The notes under the pieces were generated by a model, which was not told where the DNA came from, ran no database searches, and saw only the letters and a program-made list of their open reading frames with translations. From Aldehydirespirator sp965219165 (lineage in GTDB: Bacteria; Actinomycetota; Acidimicrobiia; Acidimicrobiales; Aldehydirespiratoraceae): a stretch of 64,000 nt of DNA. Positions 8,634 through 17,216 of the stretch are shown here, piece after piece (positions within the stretch are counted from its first letter, which is position 1; each line of letters begins with the position of its first letter). The DNA lies in the NCBI GenBank assembly GCA_965219165.1, contig CBDCMW010000002.1:1054001-1118000 (forward strand). The letters run 5' to 3'. Made by a program: the position numbers and the translations under genes.

Positions 8634-9341
8634 TCAGGCTTCGGCCGCCTTCACTAGCCAGTCGAAGACGGGATCGCGGTCGCGGGAGTCCATCATCTCC
8701 GGGTGCCACTGGACGCCGAGCCAGGAGCGCTCGCGCGATTCGATCCCCTCGACCGCGCCGTCGTTGCTGCGGCCGGTCACTTCGTAGCCGGGGGCGATCT
8801 CGTCGATGGTCTGATGGTGCAGCGAGTTGACCTGCACCGACGGACCGTAGAGGGAGGCGAGCAGCGATCCCTCGATGAAGTCCACCCGGTGGGCGACGGA
8901 GTTGGGCGGCTGGTCGAAGCAAGCGTGGGGGGCCACATGCTGGTGCAACGTGCCACCGCCGTGCACGTTTAGCGCTTGAATGCCCCGGCAGATCCCCAGC
9001 ACCGGTATTCCGGCCTCGGCCGCGCCGTCCAGCAGCCCGAGCTCGTAGGCGTCGCGGGCCGGCTCGGGAGCGAACAGCTCCGCGCAGGGCGTCTGGCCGT
9101 AGCGGGCCGGGTCGATGTCGGCGCCACCGCTGAGCAGCAGCCCGCCGAGGCGGCCCACGTAGTCGGAAGGATCGGCCGAGCTGGGCAGGAACACGGGCAG
9201 GCCGCCGGCCGCGATCACCCCCCGGGCGTAGTCGCAGAAGTACAGGTCGACCTCCAGCTCGCGCAGGATCTCGGGCTTTACGTTGATCTGGTCGCCGGTC
9301 CTGGTGCGTCCCGAGATGCCGATCAGCGGTGCGGTCGCCAC
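8634..9341 (-). CDS. PuuD-type gamma-glutamyl hydrolase (class I amidotransferase-like)
   Basis: A 235-residue peptidase C26 family enzyme. It has PLIGISGR at the start, the LLLSGGADIDPARYG strand, the nucleophile elbow GICRGIQALNVHGGGTLHQ with the catalytic cysteine, and WLGVQWHPEMM carrying the catalytic histidine and glutamate. Relatives such as PuuD cut the gamma-glutamyl bond of gamma-glutamyl-GABA or other gamma-glutamyl amines. A glutamine-synthetase-like ligase of the PuuA kind lies 2.5 kb away (11890-13248), which supports a gamma-glutamylated intermediate, although the two genes are on opposite strands. The GTG start lies close to the divergent hydrolase. Confidence 0.85.
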   Translation of the reverse strand: MATAPLIGISGRTRTGDQINVKPEILRELEVDLYFCDYARGVIAAGGLPVFLPSSADPSDYVGRLGGLLLSGGADIDPARYGQTPCAELFAPEPARDAYELGLLDGAAEAGIPVLGICRGIQALNVHGGGTLHQHVAPHACFDQPPNSVAHRVDFIEGSLLASLYGPSVQVNSLHHQTIDEIAPGYEVTGRSNDGAVEGIESRERSWLGVQWHPEMMDSRDRDPVFDWLVKAAEA

Positions 9342-9364
9342 GGACGAGAGTGTACGTTCCAGCC

Positions 9365-10177
9365 GTGCCCGAGCCGTCCCCCGCCGACGCCGCGACTGAC
9401 GCTGTGGATGTGGACGGGCCGCTGGCCTGGCGCGAGCAGGGCCGCGGTGAACCCGTGGTGTTCCTGCACGGACTCGGCGGCTCCCGCACCTCGTGGGAGC
9501 CCCAACTCGAAGGCTTGAGCGACCGGTTCCGCTGCATCGCCTGGGACATGCCCGGCTACGGCGCGTCAGCGCCGGTCGTGCCTCTAACCTTCGCCGCTAT
9601 CGCCGACGCGGTGGTCCGGCTGCTCGACGCGGCCGGCGTCGAGCGGGCCCATCTGGTGGGCGAGTCCTTCGGCGGAATGCACGCGCTCCACACCGCGCTG
9701 CGCCAGCCCGACCGCACCGGCCGCCTCGTGCTGGCCAACACCAGCCCCGCCTTCGGCGCAGACGGAACCGACCCCGCGGCCTGGCAGGCCGCCCGTCTCA
9801 GCCCACTCGACACAGGTCTGACCCCCTCCGACATAGCCGCAGATGTCCTCTCCTCCATCGCGGGTCCCGGCCTCAGCGCCGACATGCTCGCCATGCGGGT
9901 GGCCGGGTTCGCCCGCATCCCGGCTGCCGGGCTGCGGGCGGCCGTCGAGTGCCTGCCCGCTCACGACGTGCGCGACCGCTTGGCCGAGATCACCGCATCC
10001 GCGCTCGTGATCGCGGGTGAGCTGGACGAGGAGACCCCCCTCGCCTACTCCCGAGTCCTGGCCGACGGTCTGCCCGAAGCAAAGCTGGTTGTGCTCGACG
10101 GTGTAGGGCACCTGGCCATCTCGGAAGCTCCCGGGACCTTCAATCGCCTTGTGCATCATTTTCTTGCGGCTGACTAG
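9365..10177 (+). CDS. Alpha/beta-hydrolase
   Basis: A 270-residue alpha/beta-hydrolase. It shows the oxyanion-hole segment VVFLHGLGGSRTSWEPQL, WDMPGYGAS, the nucleophile elbow GESFGGMHAL with catalytic serine, the acid in ALVIAGELDEETPL and the histidine in VLDGVGHLAISEAP. Such proteins include meta-cleavage-product hydrolases and 3-oxoadipate enol-lactonases; the DMPGYGAS and GHL segments fit both. Start codons at 9329, 9350 and 9365 are all in frame; I took GTG 9365 as the one nearest the conserved core. It is divergent from the PuuD-type gene, with about 20 nt between starts. Confidence 0.85.
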   Translation: MPEPSPADAATDAVDVDGPLAWREQGRGEPVVFLHGLGGSRTSWEPQLEGLSDRFRCIAWDMPGYGASAPVVPLTFAAIADAVVRLLDAAGVERAHLVGESFGGMHALHTALRQPDRTGRLVLANTSPAFGADGTDPAAWQAARLSPLDTGLTPSDIAADVLSSIAGPGLSADMLAMRVAGFARIPAAGLRAAVECLPAHDVRDRLAEITASALVIAGELDEETPLAYSRVLADGLPEAKLVVLDGVGHLAISEAPGTFNRLVHHFLAAD

Positions 10178-10584
10178 GCGCCCTAACGGTCGCCGAGGCC
10201 CGGACCGCTCGTGGTCTGTCGCTGAATTGATCGCCTCGGCCCGGATAGCGGTCTGCTGAGGTCAGCGGCTGTTGCAGCCGTGCAGCCATTTCGGCGATAC
10301 AGCCCTAGTCGGCTCGGTCGAGAGTCGACTCAGCAACCAGGAAGCCGGCGGCAGCCGCCTCCAGCCTCTCGAACCAGCCCCGGTCGGTCTCGACACCGAA
10401 GCGGTGCGCGTGGTCGTGCGTGTGGGCGACCCGTGCCCGACTCGTCCTCGATCTGGACTTTGGACGGCACCGCGTCAACCGCTTCTTGGTCCAGAGCAGT
10501 CCCCCGCAAGCCCAACCAACGGCACGCTGTGACAATAGCAGCGGCTCGGGGCCCGGTGCTCCATGGCAGGTAGCCTCCGCGTCG
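10178..10584. other. 407-nt intergenic stretch without an assignable gene
   Basis: The space between the alpha/beta-hydrolase and the acyl-CoA dehydrogenase shows no coding frame with family similarity. The minus strand holds a short protein-like piece around 10330-10430 (HTHDHAHRFGVETDRGWFER and following residues) that might be the tail of a lost gene, but I cannot identify it. No RNA gene or repeat was recognised. Confidence 0.4.
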
Positions 10585-11784
10585 ATGAGAGCGGGCATTC
10601 TCACGACGCAGCGAGCCGAGCTCGTAGCGCGCATGGCCGCCCTCGGGCCACGCTTCGCCGAGCGGGCGGAGGCCCACGACCGCGCCGCCACGTTCCCCAC
10701 CCAGAACTGGGCCGACATGCGCGACGCCGGCCTACTCGGGCTGTGCATCCCCGCCGCTGACGGCGGGCTCGGCGGCGACTTCGTGGCCTATGCCCTGGTG
10801 TCCGAGGAGCTGGGACGGCACTGCGCCACCACCGCCCTGACGTTCAACATGCACACCGCCACCACCATCTTGGTGGGCCAGATCGCCGATGACCTGGATC
10901 TCACCCCAGCTGAGCGGTCGCTGCTGGCCGAGCGCCGGACCGAGCTGCGACGCGGCATCGTCGAGAACGGCACCATCCACAGCCAACCCTTCTCGGAGGG
11001 CGCGGCCGCGGGCGCCACCGCCGGCTACTCCACCCGGGCGGTGCCCGCCCCCGGCGGCTATCGGGTGACGGGACGCAAGATCTTCGCCTCCCTGTCGGGT
11101 GCGGCCAACATCCACAACGTGGTCTGCCTGGTGCCCGGAGACGAGCGGATCCGCTTCATGGGAGTGCCCGCCGACGCGCCCGGGGCGACCATCGATGGGG
11201 AGTGGGATCCGCTGGGGATGCGTGGCACCGACTCTCGCACCCTGGTGCTTGACGACGCGGTTGTGCCGACCGGCAACGAGTGGCTCCCGCCCGGCACGTT
11301 CGATCAGGCCGCGGCCCGGTGGCCCTATTTCTACATGACGCTGTCGTTCGCGTATCTGGGGCTGATGCGGGGTGTGCTCGACGCCACCGGCGCCTACCTG
11401 CGGGGTGAGGGTCGGGGCAGCTCCGGCCCGGCCCGGCGGGACCATCCGATCAAGCAGCAGGGATGGGCCCAGATGAACCTGCTGTACGACCGGGCTCAGT
11501 CGCTCACCTACCGGGTGCTGGCCGAGTGCGGCGTCGATCCGAGCTCCGATCAGGTGCGGCGGGCCTGGTCGTCGGTGGTCACCGTCATGGAGGGCGCTCC
11601 CGCTGTGGCCTCGCTGGCCCTGCAGGTGTGCGGTGGACGCAGCATGCTGCGCCCGTCCTACCTGGAGCGGGCCTACCGCGACGCCCGTTGCGGGGCCTCG
11701 ATGCTCCCCTGGAGCGTCGAGGTCTGCCTGGAGCGCCTGGGTCGCGCCGGGCTCTACCCTGAACAGGACGAAGCGCCGATCTAA
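10585..11784 (+). CDS. Acyl-CoA dehydrogenase family protein
   Basis: A 399-residue FAD-dependent acyl-CoA dehydrogenase-fold protein. It shows the N-terminal helical domain (RDAGLLGLCIPAADGGLGG), the beta domain with GGYRVTGRKIFASLSGAA (substrate and FAD-contacting) and GMRGTDSRTLVLDDAVVP, and the C-terminal helical domain ending with VCGGRSMLRPSYLERAYRDA. This tail pattern is typical of the family, but I do not see an unambiguous catalytic glutamate, so the exact reaction is open. ATG 10585 begins just before the conserved N-terminus. A 5'-truncated, internally deleted copy lies at 28700-29279. It is followed after 105 nt by the glutamine-synthetase-like gene. Confidence 0.88.
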   Translation: MRAGILTTQRAELVARMAALGPRFAERAEAHDRAATFPTQNWADMRDAGLLGLCIPAADGGLGGDFVAYALVSEELGRHCATTALTFNMHTATTILVGQIADDLDLTPAERSLLAERRTELRRGIVENGTIHSQPFSEGAAAGATAGYSTRAVPAPGGYRVTGRKIFASLSGAANIHNVVCLVPGDERIRFMGVPADAPGATIDGEWDPLGMRGTDSRTLVLDDAVVPTGNEWLPPGTFDQAAARWPYFYMTLSFAYLGLMRGVLDATGAYLRGEGRGSSGPARRDHPIKQQGWAQMNLLYDRAQSLTYRVLAECGVDPSSDQVRRAWSSVVTVMEGAPAVASLALQVCGGRSMLRPSYLERAYRDARCGASMLPWSVEVCLERLGRAGLYPEQDEAPI

Positions 11785-11786
11785 CA

Positions 11787-11808
11787 GGCCCGGCCGCGGG
11801 GTCGGGCC
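11787..11808 (+). terminator. Possible hairpin after acyl-CoA dehydrogenase
   Basis: GGCCCG at 11787-11792 can pair with CGGGCC at 11803-11808 across a 10-nt loop, three bases after the stop codon. There is no T-run after it, so it would be a weak or non-canonical terminator, or simply a GC-rich chance pairing. Confidence 0.25.
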
Positions 11809-11844
11809 CTCGGCCGGTGTGACCGCGACCGCGGTGCGGGCTAC

Positions 11845-11860
11845 CTTTCGGGGCCGAACG
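11845..11860. promoter_or_regulatory. Palindrome upstream of glutamine-synthetase-like gene
   Basis: The core TTCGGGGCCGAA has 5-bp arms (TTCGG/CCGAA) around a 2-nt centre and lies about 30 nt before the start at 11890. It shares several positions with the MarR-type sites at 18044 and 29838 but is a weaker match, so a common regulator is only a possibility. Confidence 0.25.
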
Positions 11861-11889
11861 TTCATCGTCCCGCGACCGGGGGAGCTTCC

Positions 11890-13248
11890 ATGACCGACTG
11901 GGACCGCATCCGGGTGCTATGGCCCGACCACCTCGGGTTAGCCCGGGGCAAGTACGTGCCGGTCCGGCTGGCCCACAAGGGCACCAGCCACTGCGTGTGC
12001 GTGTTCGCCCTGGGCTATGACCGCAGCATGGTGCCCGCGCCTGGCGCCTACCTACTGGATGGTCTGCCCGACACCCAGATCAGCTTCGACACCGACGACA
12101 TACGCCAGGGCTGGGATGACGACGCCACCGGCGTCGTCATCGGGGACCTGTCGATGCACGGCGAGTCCCTGCCGGTCTCGCCGCGTGAGGCGCTGCGCCG
12201 GGCTGTTGCCGATTGGGAGGCCCTTGGCTACGCCCCCAAGGTCGGCATCGAGCTTGAGGCGTACGTGTTCAGCGGTGGCCTGCAGAGTCCCCAGCCCTAC
12301 GAGACGCCGGGCGCGATGGCCTACGGCACCGGGGTGGCGTCGGATCCTGCCGGAGTGATCACATCGGTAGTGCGCCGGGCGGAGGCCTCGGGCATCGCTA
12401 TGGAGTCGGTCAACGCCGAGTACGACGAGGGCCAGTTCGAGCTGACCCTCGAATACGGCGACGCCATGGAGGCCATCGACAACGCTTTCCTGTTCCGGCT
12501 GCTGGCCCGCGAGACGGTGTTGACTGCCACCGACGCGTCGGGCCGGCCCCTCGGCCTGGACCTCACCTTCCTGGGCAAGCCCTTCCCCGGCATCGCCGGC
12601 ACTGGCGTGCACGTGAACTTCTCGATGGTCGACTCCGATGGCAACAACGCCTTCTCGGATGCGGGCGCCGCCCACTGCATGTCCGATCTGGCCCGAGGTT
12701 GCATGGCAGGCCTCGTCCACCACCATCGCGGGATGACGGCGCTGGCCGCGCCCACCGTCAACGCCTACCGGCGCCTGCGCCACGGCGAGCTGAACGGCTA
12801 CTGGGCCAATTGGGGCGTGGAGCACCGCTGCGCCGGCAACCGCGTGCCTCGGGGCGCCGGTCCAGGCATGCGCATCGAGAGCCGCATAGGCGACGGCGCG
12901 GCCAACCTCCACACCTTGGTCGTCACCGTGCTGCAGGCGGCCCGCCTCGGCGTCGCCGGCGAGCTGGAATGCCCCGAACCCATGACCACGGACGGCTTCG
13001 AGGAGGTCAACACCGACGTGCGCTGCGCCCACAGCCTGAGCGCGGCTCTCGACGACATGGAAGCCGACGAGGCCCTGTGCGAGGCCGTCGGCTCGGAACT
13101 GTGCGCCAACTTCGTGTTCAACAAGCGCGCCGAGTGGGAGCGCTACACGGCTGGGGTGGGCGACGAAGCCGTCGCCGACTGGGACGCGATCACAGGCACC
13201 GAGCCCCTATCCGAATGGGAGCTGAAGCAATACCTGCCCTACCACTGA
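11890..13248 (+). CDS. Glutamine synthetase-like gamma-glutamyl-amine ligase
   Basis: A 452-residue protein of the glutamine synthetase superfamily. It carries the metal-site segment KVGIELEAYVFSG near residue 120, SVNAEYDEGQFELTLEYGDA, GTGVHVNFSM (the ATP/metal histidine loop), APTVNAYRRL and AGNRVPRGAGPGMRIESRIG, which line up with the GS signature blocks. The N-terminal beta-grasp domain is short and begins with RVLWPDHLGLARGKYV. Such divergent GS-like proteins usually join glutamate to an amine other than ammonia, as in PuuA (putrescine), IpuC (isopropylamine) or the aniline pathway enzyme. GGGGGAG precedes the ATG. It is followed closely by an F420-type oxidoreductase, and class I amidotransferases lie on both sides. 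Confidence 0.85.
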   Translation: MTDWDRIRVLWPDHLGLARGKYVPVRLAHKGTSHCVCVFALGYDRSMVPAPGAYLLDGLPDTQISFDTDDIRQGWDDDATGVVIGDLSMHGESLPVSPREALRRAVADWEALGYAPKVGIELEAYVFSGGLQSPQPYETPGAMAYGTGVASDPAGVITSVVRRAEASGIAMESVNAEYDEGQFELTLEYGDAMEAIDNAFLFRLLARETVLTATDASGRPLGLDLTFLGKPFPGIAGTGVHVNFSMVDSDGNNAFSDAGAAHCMSDLARGCMAGLVHHHRGMTALAAPTVNAYRRLRHGELNGYWANWGVEHRCAGNRVPRGAGPGMRIESRIGDGAANLHTLVVTVLQAARLGVAGELECPEPMTTDGFEEVNTDVRCAHSLSAALDDMEADEALCEAVGSELCANFVFNKRAEWERYTAGVGDEAVADWDAITGTEPLSEWELKQYLPYH

Positions 13249-13261
13249 GTGCCCATTCGAC

Positions 13262-14221
13262 ATGGCCCCACCCCGGCTGCTGCTGATCCTCACCGAGAAC
13301 CACACGCTGGTCGACCCCGACGACCTGGTCGGCCTGGTGCGTCTGGCCACCGACGCCGAGGCGGCCGGGTTCGACGCGGTCATGGCCAGCGAGCATGTTG
13401 TCCTCGGCCCGTCCGCGGGCGCGCTCGGCCGGCCCCTCAATCCCCGGGCCTACGCGGCTCCAGGCAACCAGGATCCGGCCACGTGCTGGCCGAGTTCCAA
13501 TGTGTTGCTGGCCGCGGTGGCCGCAGCCACCCGGCGGGTGAGGCTGGTGATGGGCGCGGTGATCGCCCCGCTGCGCCATCCGGTCCTGCTGGCCAAGGAG
13601 CTGGCCACCCTGGACCGGCTCAGCGAGGGCCGGTTGGTGGTGCAGCCCACGGTGTCGTGGCACCGGGAGGAGTATGACGCCCTGGGAGTGCCCTTCTCCG
13701 AGCGGGGCGAGATCCTCGACGAGCAGCTGGTGGCCATGTCGGCGCTGTGGGAGCACACTCCGGCCTCGCATCCGGGGCCGCGATTCGCCTTCGATGACGT
13801 GTACTGCGTCCCCAAGCCGTGGAGTCGCGGCCCGGCCCGCCCCAGCATGTGGTTCGGCGGCCAGTCGATGCACCCCCGGCTGTTGCGGCGTCTAGTCCGC
13901 TACGGCGACGGCTTCCATCCCTTCGGCGCGCCGTCAGCGGAAGATCTGGCCGAGCTGCGGGCCGGGCTGACCGCCGCGGGCCGCGACCCGGCCGCGATCG
14001 AGATGGTGGGCGGCACCCGGGCGGTCTTCGCGGGAGCCGACGACACGGCCGACATAGACCGAGCCATGGCCGATTTCGGTGACCAGATCGAAGCCGGCTT
14101 CACCACCTTCTGCGTGAAGCCGTCCCAGCACACCGATGACCCCGCCGAGGTCAGAGCCCTGTGCGAGCACATAGTGGCCCGAGCCTCCCACTTCGACGAC
14201 GGGGCTCCGGCGTGCCGCTGA
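13262..14221 (+). CDS. Luciferase-like oxidoreductase, probably F420-dependent (copy 1)
   Basis: A 319-residue (beta/alpha)8 enzyme of the luciferase-like family. It shows LILTENHTLVDPDDLVGLVR, AGFDAVMASEHVVLG, VRLVMGAVIAPLRHPVLLAK, the phosphate-binding LSEGRLVVQPTVSWHREEY and RPSMWFGGQSMHPRLLRR. The length and the EH in the second strand are typical of actinobacterial F420-dependent members, though cofactor choice cannot be proven here. It starts 14 nt after the GS-like gene, so it probably forms one transcript with it. A close paralogue lies at 26215-27150 with the same opening LILTENHT motif. Confidence 0.85.
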   Translation: MAPPRLLLILTENHTLVDPDDLVGLVRLATDAEAAGFDAVMASEHVVLGPSAGALGRPLNPRAYAAPGNQDPATCWPSSNVLLAAVAAATRRVRLVMGAVIAPLRHPVLLAKELATLDRLSEGRLVVQPTVSWHREEYDALGVPFSERGEILDEQLVAMSALWEHTPASHPGPRFAFDDVYCVPKPWSRGPARPSMWFGGQSMHPRLLRRLVRYGDGFHPFGAPSAEDLAELRAGLTAAGRDPAAIEMVGGTRAVFAGADDTADIDRAMADFGDQIEAGFTTFCVKPSQHTDDPAEVRALCEHIVARASHFDDGAPACR

Positions 14222-14321
14222 CCCAGCTCAGCGGAGCGGTCCCCGAGCATGCCGAGGCCGCGAGGGCCGCTGAGCACACGCGCAGACCAGCGCGATCGCG
14301 GAGCGTGTCACTCCGGCGAGC

Positions 14322-15050
14322 CTATGAGGGGGCTACCTCGTCGAGGAACCAGTCGACTAAGGCCGCGCACTGGCGGGCGTTGCGGGACTCGTGGCGGCGC
14401 ATCTCGTCCAGCAGGGTCGCCCGGTCGACTCTGTGCTCATCCAGGTACTCGTCGTCTGCCTCCGACAGGAACCCCTCGAGTTGGTCGTAGGTCACCTCGG
14501 GATGGAACTGCGTGCCCACGCAGCGGCCCAGCCGGAACAGCTGCACCGCGTTGTCGTTTACGGCCAGCACCTCGGCGTCCGCCGACGGAGTGAACCGGTC
14601 GTGGTGCCACTGGAACCACGGCCCCGATCCCAGCGGGTTGCGCGCGCCGTTGTACGAGTCGTCGGGGTCGCGGATCTCATACCAGCCGATCTCATGGACC
14701 GGCGCCTCCTCGACGGCTCCACCGAAGCAAGCAGCTAGCAGTTGGCCGCCGAAGCACACGCCGAGAATGGGCGTGCCCCTCTGGCGCGCCGCCCGCATCA
14801 TGTCGATCTCTTCGAAGATCCAGCTGTCGATCTCAGCGGTGTTGGTGAGCGAGCGGATCGAGCCCATCGGCACCAGCACGTCGTATTCGGCCGCGTCGGG
14901 GAACGGCGCGGCGTCGTTGGGGCGGTCCAGGTTGGAGGTCACCACGTGCTCGTGCACGTCGTAGCCCCGCTGCGCCAGCCGTTCGCCCACCAGCGCGCTC
15001 GTTCCCTGCGGCTCGTGGGCCAGCACCAGAGCGCGCCGTGACTTGCTCAC
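14322..15050 (-). CDS. Class I glutamine amidotransferase-like protein
   Basis: A 242-residue protein of the GMP-synthase-type amidotransferase family. The nucleophile elbow is GTPILGVCFGGQLLAACFGG with the catalytic cysteine; VGTQFHPEVTYDQ contains the histidine and glutamate of the triad. I start it at GTG 15050, which overlaps the stop of the dioxygenase gene as GTGA; an ATG at 15062 is the alternative. It may be a hydrolase of gamma-glutamyl compounds, as in aniline-type clusters that pair a GS-like ligase with such a protein, or a stand-alone amidase. The coupling to a ring-cleaving dioxygenase is the best clue to its pathway. Confidence 0.82.
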   Translation of the reverse strand: MSKSRRALVLAHEPQGTSALVGERLAQRGYDVHEHVVTSNLDRPNDAAPFPDAAEYDVLVPMGSIRSLTNTAEIDSWIFEEIDMMRAARQRGTPILGVCFGGQLLAACFGGAVEEAPVHEIGWYEIRDPDDSYNGARNPLGSGPWFQWHHDRFTPSADAEVLAVNDNAVQLFRLGRCVGTQFHPEVTYDQLEGFLSEADDEYLDEHRVDRATLLDEMRRHESRNARQCAALVDWFLDEVAPS

Positions 15051-15907
15051 AGGTCGAACCATACGTGGGCCTGGCCGGTGCCTGACACCGATTCGTACTG
15101 GCCGAACTGCTTGCCGCGGGCCGTGCAGGCCGCGCCTCCCAGCGCGCCCACCATGATCAGGTAGTGGCCGAAATAGCCCTCGGGGGAGTGACGGGCGTAC
15201 GTGGGCAGGAAGTCGATGATGGCGGAATGGTCGCCTTCGGCCATCCAGGCCAGCACCTTGCGATCGGCTGCGGCGGCCTCGGGGGTGCGGACGTGGAGGT
15301 CGGGATCGGCGCCCTCGTGGTCGCGGAACTGGCGCAGCGGCCAGAACCGGTGGCTCAGCCCGCCGCTGGCCAGGACCACCACCCGCCGGTCGAGCCCGGC
15401 CACCGCCTCGGCCAGCAGCTGGCCGGCCAGCAGGAAGTCCCCGGCCCCTGCGGTCTGGCACACGCCCACCGACACCCAGCGCTCGTCGCCCTGAAGGAAG
15501 CCGAGCAGGTTGATCGTGGGGTAGTGCACCGGCAGGTGCGGGTCGTCGATGGCAGTCACCCAGGTGTCGTCGCGGTCGGCTGCCGCGGCCGCGAAGGCGT
15601 GGGCCAGCTCCGGGTCGCCGGGCATGTCGTAGGGCATGGCGCACATGCCTCGGGGCAGCTCGTCGGAGGTGAACAGGCCCTCGCGTCGCTCGTGGGCGGA
15701 GACGACGTGCTCGATGGTGGTGAACCAGTGCGTGTCCACCACGACCACGGTGTCGGCCTCGGCAGGGGCGAGGCGCTCGGCCCTCAGCGCGTGCAGGCCC
15801 GCGAACAGCGTGGTGTCCTCCCCGCCGTTGAGGGCCCGCCGCTCGTGCTCGGGCATCACCAGCGGCGGCACATGCGACACCAGTGCAGCACCCACGATCG
15901 ATCCCAT
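15047..15907 (-). CDS. LigB-type extradiol ring-cleavage dioxygenase
   Basis: A 286-residue class III (LigB/DODA) extradiol dioxygenase. It begins GAALVSHVPPLVMPEHE with the first iron-ligand histidine, then VVVVDTHWFTT with the second, and has HLPVHYPTINLL and VVVLASGGLSHRFWP (active-site histidine). Members such as HpaD open 3,4-dihydroxyphenylacetate or related catechols next to a hydroxyl group. It is immediately followed by a class I amidotransferase-like gene with overlapping stop and start. The FAH hydrolase and aldehyde dehydrogenase at 34.8-37.2 kb would suit downstream steps of such a meta pathway, but lie 19 kb away. Confidence 0.85.
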   Translation of the reverse strand: MGSIVGAALVSHVPPLVMPEHERRALNGGEDTTLFAGLHALRAERLAPAEADTVVVVDTHWFTTIEHVVSAHERREGLFTSDELPRGMCAMPYDMPGDPELAHAFAAAAADRDDTWVTAIDDPHLPVHYPTINLLGFLQGDERWVSVGVCQTAGAGDFLLAGQLLAEAVAGLDRRVVVLASGGLSHRFWPLRQFRDHEGADPDLHVRTPEAAAADRKVLAWMAEGDHSAIIDFLPTYARHSPEGYFGHYLIMVGALGGAACTARGKQFGQYESVSGTGQAHVWFDL

Positions 15908-15935
15908 GCTCAGAGCTCCCTGCGGTAGCGCGGCA

Positions 15936-17216
15936 TCATGCCACCACCCGCACGGGCAGGTGCTTGATGCCGGCTATGAAGTTGGAGCGCAGGTGCTGGG
16001 GCTCCCCGTCGGGCTCGAGACGGTCGACCCGCTTCATCAGCTCTTCGAACACCAGCCGGACCTCCATGCGGGCCAGCCACGCGCCCAGGCAGAGGTGCGG
16101 GCCGTTGCGTCCGAAGGCCATGTGGTCGTTGGGGTCACGGGCCAGGTCGAAGCGCCAGGGGTGGGGGAACCCTTCGGTGTCGTGGTTGGTCGAGCAGAAC
16201 CACATCACCACCTTGTCGCCGGCTGCGATCTTCTGTCCGCCGATGGTCGTTGTCCGGGTGGCGGTGCGGCGGAAGTGCATGGTCACCGCACTGGTGCGCA
16301 GAATCTCCTCCACTGCGGTGTGGGTGAGAGACGGATCGGCCCGCCAGGCCTGCCACAGGCTCGGATGGAGCATCATGGTGTTGAGTCCGTGGGTCATCGT
16401 GTAGCGGGTGGTGTCGTTGCCCGCGGCGATGAGCAGGGTGAAGAAGTTCTTGAACTCCAGGTCGCTGAGCGGTTCGCCGTCGCGGGTCGGAGCCAGGAGC
16501 TGGGTGATCACGTCGTTGCGGGGGCAGGCCCGGCGTTCGGCGGCTTGACGCTCGGCGTAGCGGAACACCTCGATCGCGGCCGGGCTGCGGAACGGCATCA
16601 GCCGGAACTCCTCCGTGTCGGCCGTGTCGACCACATGGGTGGTGAACTCCGGGTCGCTGTTGCCCAGGAACGCGTCGCCCCACTCCACCAGTTGGTGGCC
16701 GTCGGCGTCGCTGGTGCCCAGCAGCCGCCCCAGCATGCGCATGGGCAACTTGGCCGCCACGTCGGTCACGAAGTCGAAGGCGTCGGCCGCGAGAGCCTCG
16801 TCGAGCACCTCGGCGGCCAGGGCCCGGATGGAATCCTCGTAGGACTCGACGGTGCGGCGGGTGAAGCCCCGGTTGACTAGGCGGCGCAGCCGGGTGTGCT
16901 CGGGCGGGTCGAGCTCCATCATCGTGCCGCGGGCCTCGAGCTGGTCGTCGTCCATCTCCTCGAGGCGGATGCCCTTGGTGGAGCTGAACGTCTCGACGTC
17001 GCGGCTCACGGCGAGGGCGTCGTGGTAGCGGGTGACCGACCAGAAGCCGGCGCCGTCGGCCTCGGGAGTCCAGTGCACCGGGTCGTCGCGGCGCAGCCGG
17101 GTGAAGGTGGCGTGGGGCACCCCGGACGTGAACGAGTCGTGCGATGACAGGTCGGCGTCGTCGTCGCCGTGGTCGCTGAGGTAGTCGTCGACGTACGTAA
17201 CCGTGGCCAGGCTCAT
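15936..17216 (-). CDS. Cytochrome P450 (second)
   Basis: A 426-residue bacterial P450. The I-helix reads IAAGNDTTRYTMTHG, the K-helix has EILR (AVEEILRTSAVTMHFRR), and the haem loop is FGRNGPHLCLGAWLAR with the haem cysteine near residue 376. MELDPPEHTRLRRLVNRGF is the typical C-helix neighbourhood. It is similar in plan to the P450 at 7241-8617 but clearly divergent. Its ATG at 17216 overlaps the stop of the preceding decarboxylase-family gene as ATGA, so the two are translationally coupled and probably act on the same compound. Substrate unknown. Confidence 0.93.
   Translation of the reverse strand: MSLATVTYVDDYLSDHGDDDADLSSHDSFTSGVPHATFTRLRRDDPVHWTPEADGAGFWSVTRYHDALAVSRDVETFSSTKGIRLEEMDDDQLEARGTMMELDPPEHTRLRRLVNRGFTRRTVESYEDSIRALAAEVLDEALAADAFDFVTDVAAKLPMRMLGRLLGTSDADGHQLVEWGDAFLGNSDPEFTTHVVDTADTEEFRLMPFRSPAAIEVFRYAERQAAERRACPRNDVITQLLAPTRDGEPLSDLEFKNFFTLLIAAGNDTTRYTMTHGLNTMMLHPSLWQAWRADPSLTHTAVEEILRTSAVTMHFRRTATRTTTIGGQKIAAGDKVVMWFCSTNHDTEGFPHPWRFDLARDPNDHMAFGRNGPHLCLGAWLARMEVRLVFEELMKRVDRLEPDGEPQHLRSNFIAGIKHLPVRVVA

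Noticed and set aside
15047..15644. A fused protein joining the dioxygenase region with the amidotransferase
   Set aside because: The long frame that reads through uses an arginine-rich shadow of the dioxygenase gene; the real genes are separate with a GTGA overlap.
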